Source: Cellulomonas sp. Root485 (GTDB lineage Bacteria > Actinomycetota > Actinomycetes > Actinomycetales > Cellulomonadaceae). From it: a DNA stretch of 64,000 nucleotides. The notes beneath the pieces are model-generated. The model saw only the letters and a list, made by a program, of their open reading frames with translations, made no database searches and was not told the DNA's origin. Made by a program: the position numbers and the translations under genes. Location: positions 44,994 through 108,993 of the forward strand of contig NZ_LMFC01000003.1 in assembly GCF_001426705.1 (NCBI RefSeq). Reading direction: 5' to 3'. Positions 60,294-64,000 of this stretch are shown piece after piece (within the stretch, counting starts at the first letter, position 1; every line of letters starts with the position of its first letter).

Positions 60294-61457
60294 ATGACGA
60301 CCCGCACCCTGCGCATCGGGATGAACGGCATCACCGGCCGGATGGGCTACCGCCAGCACCTCGTCCGCTCGATCCTGTCGATCCGCGACCAGGGCGGCGT
60401 CACGCTCGAGGACGGCACGCGCGTGCAGGTGGAGCCGATCCTCGTCGGCCGCAACGCCGACAGGGTCCGCGAGCTGGCGGAGCTGCACGGGGTCGAGCAC
60501 TGGACGACGGACGCGGACGCGGTCATCAACGACCCCACGGTCGACATCTACTTCGACGCCCAGGTGACCAGCCGCCGGTACTCGGCGCTCACGGCCGCGA
60601 TGAAGGCCGGCAAGCACATCTTCACGGAGAAGCCGACGGCCGAGACGCTGGCGGAGGCGATCGACCTCGCCCGCCTGCGCGAGAGCACGGGCGTCACGGC
60701 AGGCGTGGTGCACGACAAGCTGTACCTGCCGGGTCTGGTCAAGCTGCGCCGCCTGGTGGACGAGGGCTTCTTCGGCCGGATCCTGTCGCTGCGCGGCGAG
60801 TTCGGCTACTGGGTGTTCGAGGGCGACGGCCAGGAGGCCCAGCGCCCCAGCTGGAACTACCGCAAGGAGGACGGCGGCGGCATCGTCGTCGACATGTTCT
60901 GCCACTGGAACTACGTGCTGGAAGGCATCCTCGGCACGGTCAGGACGGTGAACGCGCAGACCGCGACGCACATCCCGACGCGCTGGGACGAGCAGGGCAC
61001 GGCGTACGACGCCACCGCCGACGACGCCGCGTACGGCATCTTCGAGATCGAGACGCCGGGCGGCGACCCGGTGGTCGCGCAGATCAACTCCTCGTGGGCC
61101 GTGCGCGTGTACCGCGACGAGCTGGTCGAGTTCCAGATCGACGGCACGCACGGCTCGGCGGTCGCAGGGCTGAACAAGTGCGTCGCCCAGCAGCGCGCGC
61201 ACACGCCGAAGCCGGTGTGGAACCCGGACCTGCCCGTCACGGAGTCGTTCCGCGACCAGTGGCTCGAGGTGCCGGCCAACGGTGACCTGGACAACGGCTT
61301 CAAGCTGCAGTGGGAGGAGTTCCTGCGCGACGTCGTCGCCGGGCGCACCCACCGGTTCGACCTGCTGTCGGCCGCGCGCGGTGTGCAGCTCGCCGAGCTG
61401 GGCCTGCAGTCGTCGGCGGAGGGCCGGCGTCTCGACGTCCCCACCATCGAGCTGTGA
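60294..61457 (+). CDS. Gfo/Idh/MocA-family oxidoreductase
   Basis: 387 aa. N-terminal Rossmann domain: 'RIGMNGITGRMGYRQHLVRSI', 'DIYFDAQVTSRRYSALTAAMKAGKHIFTEKPTAETL' with the family E-K-P-T motif; C-terminal alpha/beta substrate domain with 'GEFGYWVFEG' and 'GGGIVVDMFCHWNYVLEGI' (catalytic D-x-x-x-H, here Asp-Met-Phe-Cys-His). NAD(P)-dependent oxidation or reduction of a sugar or sugar acid, identity unknown. CGGAG lies 5 bases before ATG. Its stop overlaps the isomerase start. Confidence 0.93.
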   Translation: MTTRTLRIGMNGITGRMGYRQHLVRSILSIRDQGGVTLEDGTRVQVEPILVGRNADRVRELAELHGVEHWTTDADAVINDPTVDIYFDAQVTSRRYSALTAAMKAGKHIFTEKPTAETLAEAIDLARLRESTGVTAGVVHDKLYLPGLVKLRRLVDEGFFGRILSLRGEFGYWVFEGDGQEAQRPSWNYRKEDGGGIVVDMFCHWNYVLEGILGTVRTVNAQTATHIPTRWDEQGTAYDATADDAAYGIFEIETPGGDPVVAQINSSWAVRVYRDELVEFQIDGTHGSAVAGLNKCVAQQRAHTPKPVWNPDLPVTESFRDQWLEVPANGDLDNGFKLQWEEFLRDVVAGRTHRFDLLSAARGVQLAELGLQSSAEGRRLDVPTIEL

Positions 61458-62332
61458 CCGGCGACGTCAGCCGGCTGTCGCTGAACACGGCGACGACCAA
61501 GCGCTGGACCCTGCGGGAGGCTGTCGACGGAGCCGTCCGTGCCGGGCTCCCCGCGATCGGCGTCTGGCGCGACCGCGTCCAGGAGGCCGGTGTCGGCGAG
61601 TCCGCCAAGATCATCGCGGATGCCGGTCTGCGGGTCTCGTCGCTGTGCCGCGGCGGGTTCCTGACCGCCGACGACGACGCGGCCGCGACGGCTGCGCTCG
61701 ACGACAACCGTCGCGCGATCGTCGAGGCGGCGACGCTCGGCACGCGCGAGCTGATCATGGTCGTCGGCGGTCTGCCCGCCGCGAGCGCACCCGGCGGCCC
61801 GGCACTGCCCGGGACGGCCGGGCGCGACATCGTCGGCGCACGCCAGCGGGTCGCCGACCGCATCGGGGAGCTCGCGCCGTTCGCGGCCGGGCACGGCGTC
61901 CGGCTGGTCCTGGAGCCGCTGCACCCGATCTTCGCGGCGGACCGCGCGGTCATCTCGACGCTCGGCCAGGCGCTCGACATCGCGGAGCCGTACCCGGCGG
62001 ACGTCGTCGGCGTCGTGATCGACACGTACCACGTGTGGTGGGACCCGGACCTGCAGCGGCAGGTCGCCCGCGCAGGCTCGTCGGGACGGATCGCGAGCTA
62101 CCAGGTCTGCGACTGGACCCTGCCGCTGGCGGCCGACGCGCTGCTGTCACGCGGGCACGTGGGCGACGGGTACATCGACTTCGCGACGATCACGCGGTGG
62201 GTCGCCGAGACCGGCTACACCGGGGACGTCGAGGTCGAGATCTTCAACCAGTCCATCTGGGACACCCCCGGCGACGAGACGGTCGCGACGCTCGCGGACC
62301 GTTACGTGCGGCTGGTCCTGCCGTACCTCTGA
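61454..62332 (+). CDS. Sugar phosphate isomerase/epimerase (AP-endonuclease-2 fold)
   Basis: 292-aa TIM-barrel protein. Metal-binding Glu/Asp/His are seen in 'LVLEPLHP', 'VIDTYHVWWDPDL', 'YQVCDWTLP' and 'DVEVEIFN'. 'LSLNTATTKRWTLREAVDGAVRAGLPAIGVWRD' is the usual first barrel turn. Members isomerise, epimerise or dehydrate sugars and often pair with Gfo/Idh oxidoreductases. GTG overlaps the Gfo/Idh stop (GTGA). No kinase or transporter follows, so the pair probably feeds a metabolite into the neighbouring hexuronate route. Confidence 0.92.
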   Translation: MTGDVSRLSLNTATTKRWTLREAVDGAVRAGLPAIGVWRDRVQEAGVGESAKIIADAGLRVSSLCRGGFLTADDDAAATAALDDNRRAIVEAATLGTRELIMVVGGLPAASAPGGPALPGTAGRDIVGARQRVADRIGELAPFAAGHGVRLVLEPLHPIFAADRAVISTLGQALDIAEPYPADVVGVVIDTYHVWWDPDLQRQVARAGSSGRIASYQVCDWTLPLAADALLSRGHVGDGYIDFATITRWVAETGYTGDVEVEIFNQSIWDTPGDETVATLADRYVRLVLPYL

Positions 62333-62411
62333 GCGAGGTGCAGCGCCAGGCCTCGGGTGTGTCCGCAGGCAGACTCGGCCGGTCACCGACGACGCATGGG
62401 ACCCTCTGATC

Positions 62412-62744
62412 GTGGCTGACGACGAGGCTCTGCCGGACGGGATCGACCCCGAGATCTGGTTCGAGTGCATCCATCATCCGGGGTCTCGGGACTACCTCGT
62501 CAGCGAACCGTGGCAGACCTCTCCCGGACGGATGCAGGCGTGGTGCGAGACGCGGCACGTGTGGTTCCGCGTGTCGAAGAGCAGCCTGCCGGAACACCTC
62601 CCGCTCCCCACGCGCTATTGGGTCCAGGGGTTCTTGGTGGGCAACGTTCCTCGTCAGCCCGACGATGACGATGACGACGCTGCCGCCGTGAACGAGTGGC
62701 GAGCGAGTGCGCATCACTTCATTGCCACCGGCAGATGGCCGTGA
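62412..62744 (+). CDS. Hypothetical protein with acidic linker
   Basis: 110 aa, unrecognised. Tryptophan-rich body ('IWFECIHHPGSRDYLVSEPWQTSPGRMQAWCETRHVWFRV'), a run of six Asp near residue 85, and a C-terminal 'ASAHHFIATGRWP'. No membrane segment or signal peptide. GTG start without an evident ribosome site or -10 box, so the start is uncertain. It lies between the isomerase and the converging SGNH gene; the codon pattern is normal for the window. Confidence 0.55.
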   Translation: MADDEALPDGIDPEIWFECIHHPGSRDYLVSEPWQTSPGRMQAWCETRHVWFRVSKSSLPEHLPLPTRYWVQGFLVGNVPRQPDDDDDDAAAVNEWRASAHHFIATGRWP

Positions 62745-62768
62745 CAACCGCGCACTCAGTCCGACCCG

Positions 62769-63899
62769 TCAGGCCGACAGACCTCGCAGCACGGCGCCGA
62801 ACCGCTTGCCGATCAGGCGGTGTGCGTCCGCGTCCGGGTGCATGAGGTCGCGCATGGGCAGGTCGTCCCAGTCGGGCCAGCCATACAGGGACGAGCCGTC
62901 GACGTAGGTCAGTGCGCTGTCCGCGCGGGCGTCGACGACCGCGCGCAGCACGGACCGGATGACCGTCAGGGTCAGCTTGCCGTCGGCGACCTCGGACGCG
63001 TGGCCAGTGGTGCGGAAGACGGACGGGTCGGCAGGGTCGAGCGACGTCGGCCCCGGGGTGGTCTCGACGAGGGGGCACAGGAGCGGCGAGACGACCACCA
63101 GCGGCGTGGTCGGATGTCCCTCGCGGACGGTGTCGAGGAAGCCGTGCACCGCGGGGGCGAAGGCGCGCAGGTGGATCGCGTCGTGGTTGACCACGTTGAT
63201 GCCGAGCTTGAGGGTGATGACGTCGGCGGGCTGGTCGCGGATAGCGCGGGCGACGAACGGGTCGAGTACGGCGTTGCCGGAGAACCCGAGGTTGACCAGG
63301 TCCAGTCCGGCGATGCGGGCTGCCACCATCGGCCAGGCACCGAGGGCTGAGGCGGCACCGGCGCCGTGGCTGATGGACGAGCCGTGGTGGACCCAGCGAG
63401 GGGCGTCCACCGGGCCAGGCGCCGACACGGGCGCGTCGGTGGTCAGAGCGACGAGCCGCGTGGTCTCCCCCGGCGGCAGCCAGATCTCGACCGCCCGCTC
63501 GGCGGTGCCGTCGCCGCCGAGGACGAGGTCCACGACCCCCACGGGCCCGGGTCGCTCGACGGTCGTCCCGGCGATCGGTTCGAGAGCGATGACGCCGGCC
63601 GCGGACGCGGTCCCCGAGGGCTGCGGGACCACCACCCCGTCGACGAGGACGTCATAGGGCTGCGGTTCGGCGGGCGGTGCGGGATCGACGGCGACGCGAA
63701 GGACGGCCACGTCGAGGGAGGCGTGGCGTGCCGCGGACCGGAACCGCAGCCGGACGCCGGACGGCTGGGACTCGACCATGGCCAGGAAGTCGTCGGGAAA
63801 CTGCGCCCGCGTCCAGGCCGGGAGCCGATGGGGCAGCCCGTCCTCGACCCATGCCGCACCGCGGATCTCGACCCGCGGGTCCGGCAGCTCCAGACGCAT
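62769..63899 (-). CDS. SGNH/GDSL-family esterase with N-terminal beta domain
   Basis: 376 aa. The N-terminal ~165 residues form a beta-rich region ('EIRGAAWVEDGLPHRLPAW', 'VRLRFRSAARHASLDVAVLRV'), followed by an SGNH hydrolase: nucleophile Ser in 'VHHGSSISHG' (block I), 'NLGFSGNA' (block II Gly), 'LKLGINVVNHD' (block III Asn) and 'DLMHPDADAH' (block V Asp and His). This two-domain plan resembles carbohydrate esterases that deacetylate plant glycans. No signal peptide. ATG overlaps the stop of the upstream gene (TGATG). Confidence 0.88.
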   Translation of the reverse strand: MRLELPDPRVEIRGAAWVEDGLPHRLPAWTRAQFPDDFLAMVESQPSGVRLRFRSAARHASLDVAVLRVAVDPAPPAEPQPYDVLVDGVVVPQPSGTASAAGVIALEPIAGTTVERPGPVGVVDLVLGGDGTAERAVEIWLPPGETTRLVALTTDAPVSAPGPVDAPRWVHHGSSISHGAGAASALGAWPMVAARIAGLDLVNLGFSGNAVLDPFVARAIRDQPADVITLKLGINVVNHDAIHLRAFAPAVHGFLDTVREGHPTTPLVVVSPLLCPLVETTPGPTSLDPADPSVFRTTGHASEVADGKLTLTVIRSVLRAVVDARADSALTYVDGSSLYGWPDWDDLPMRDLMHPDADAHRLIGKRFGAVLRGLSA

Positions 63900-64000
63900 C
63901 AGTGGATGTTCCCGTGCTCTCGGAACTCCCGCCAGACGTTCTCGAAGAAGTCGTCGTCCTCGGGGATCGGCCGGCGCGGACGCCACCGGAACACCGGCTC
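63899..64000 (-). CDS. C-terminal end of an unidentified gene (cut by window edge)
   Basis: The last 33 codons of a gene entering from the right edge end in TGA at 63899-63901, overlapping the SGNH start by one base. The visible residues are Arg/Pro-rich then acidic ('RPRRPIPEDDDFFENVWREF') and end in 'REHGNIH'. Too little for a family call; the coupling implies work with the esterase. Confidence 0.6.
   Translation of the reverse strand, partial: EPVFRWRPRRPIPEDDDFFENVWREFREHGNIH

Overview
The window is about 64 kb of very GC-rich, densely coded DNA with frequent GTG starts. Its conserved blocks (purA–DUF3151–fba, a DUF3151 protein, pyrE, an actinobacterial-type RecQ) and the abundance of plant-polysaccharide genes point to a Micrococcales actinobacterium, most likely Cellulomonas or a close relative. 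This is inferred from gene content, not from a database match. I see no rRNA, tRNA, CRISPR array, insertion sequence or phage gene, and no gap between genes longer than 300 bases.

Layout. 1-2.5 kb: an ArsR-like regulator (cut by the left edge) divergent from an MFS exporter, then a GNAT acetyltransferase. 2.4-8.5 kb: purA, DUF3151 and class II aldolase fbaA, with a STAS / PP2C-HATPase / STAS partner-switching set lying between the last two. 8.5-15.1 kb: a LacI regulator divergently flanked by a sugar ABC importer (binding protein plus two permeases) and a GH51 arabinofuranosidase, with trmH directly behind. 15.2-25 kb: housekeeping and unknown genes (DedA, NagD-like HAD phosphatase, LemA, two paralogous unknown proteins around pyrE, SDR, recQ, a deaminase-kinase pair).

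24.8-29.4 kb: first glucuronate locus: LacI regulator, ManD mannonate dehydratase and GH67 alpha-glucuronidase, with a perfect 14-bp palindrome overlapping the predicted -35. 31.6-44.2 kb: a seven-gene operon on the minus strand (GH3, two LplB/LplC-type permeases, binding lipoprotein, GH42, GH39, YesL-like), diverging from a LacI gene coupled to a CE7 acetylxylan esterase. 44.2-50.9 kb: aldo/keto reductase, trmL, secreted GH64-CBM13 glucanase, gamma-glutamyltransferase-like protein, lactonase-like amidohydrolase and a FadR-type regulator. 50.9-62.3 kb: second hexuronate locus: LacI, UxaA-type dehydratase, kdgK, kdgA, uxaC, a LacI gene with a fructuronate/tagaturonate reductase, and a Gfo/Idh dehydrogenase with a TIM-barrel isomerase. 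The right edge carries an SGNH esterase and the tail of one more gene.

Together the genes describe use of acetylated glucuronoarabinoxylan. GH51, GH39, GH3, GH67 and CE7 remove arabinose, xylose, (methyl)glucuronate and acetyl groups. UxaC, the reductase, ManD/UxaA, KdgK and KdgA carry hexuronates to pyruvate and glyceraldehyde 3-phosphate. No transport ATPase is encoded beside either importer, so a shared MsiK-like ATPase elsewhere is assumed. Seven related 14-bp operator-like sites with a central CG connect the scattered loci. Many genes have a TANNNT -10 box 6-7 bases before the start codon, indicating leaderless transcripts.
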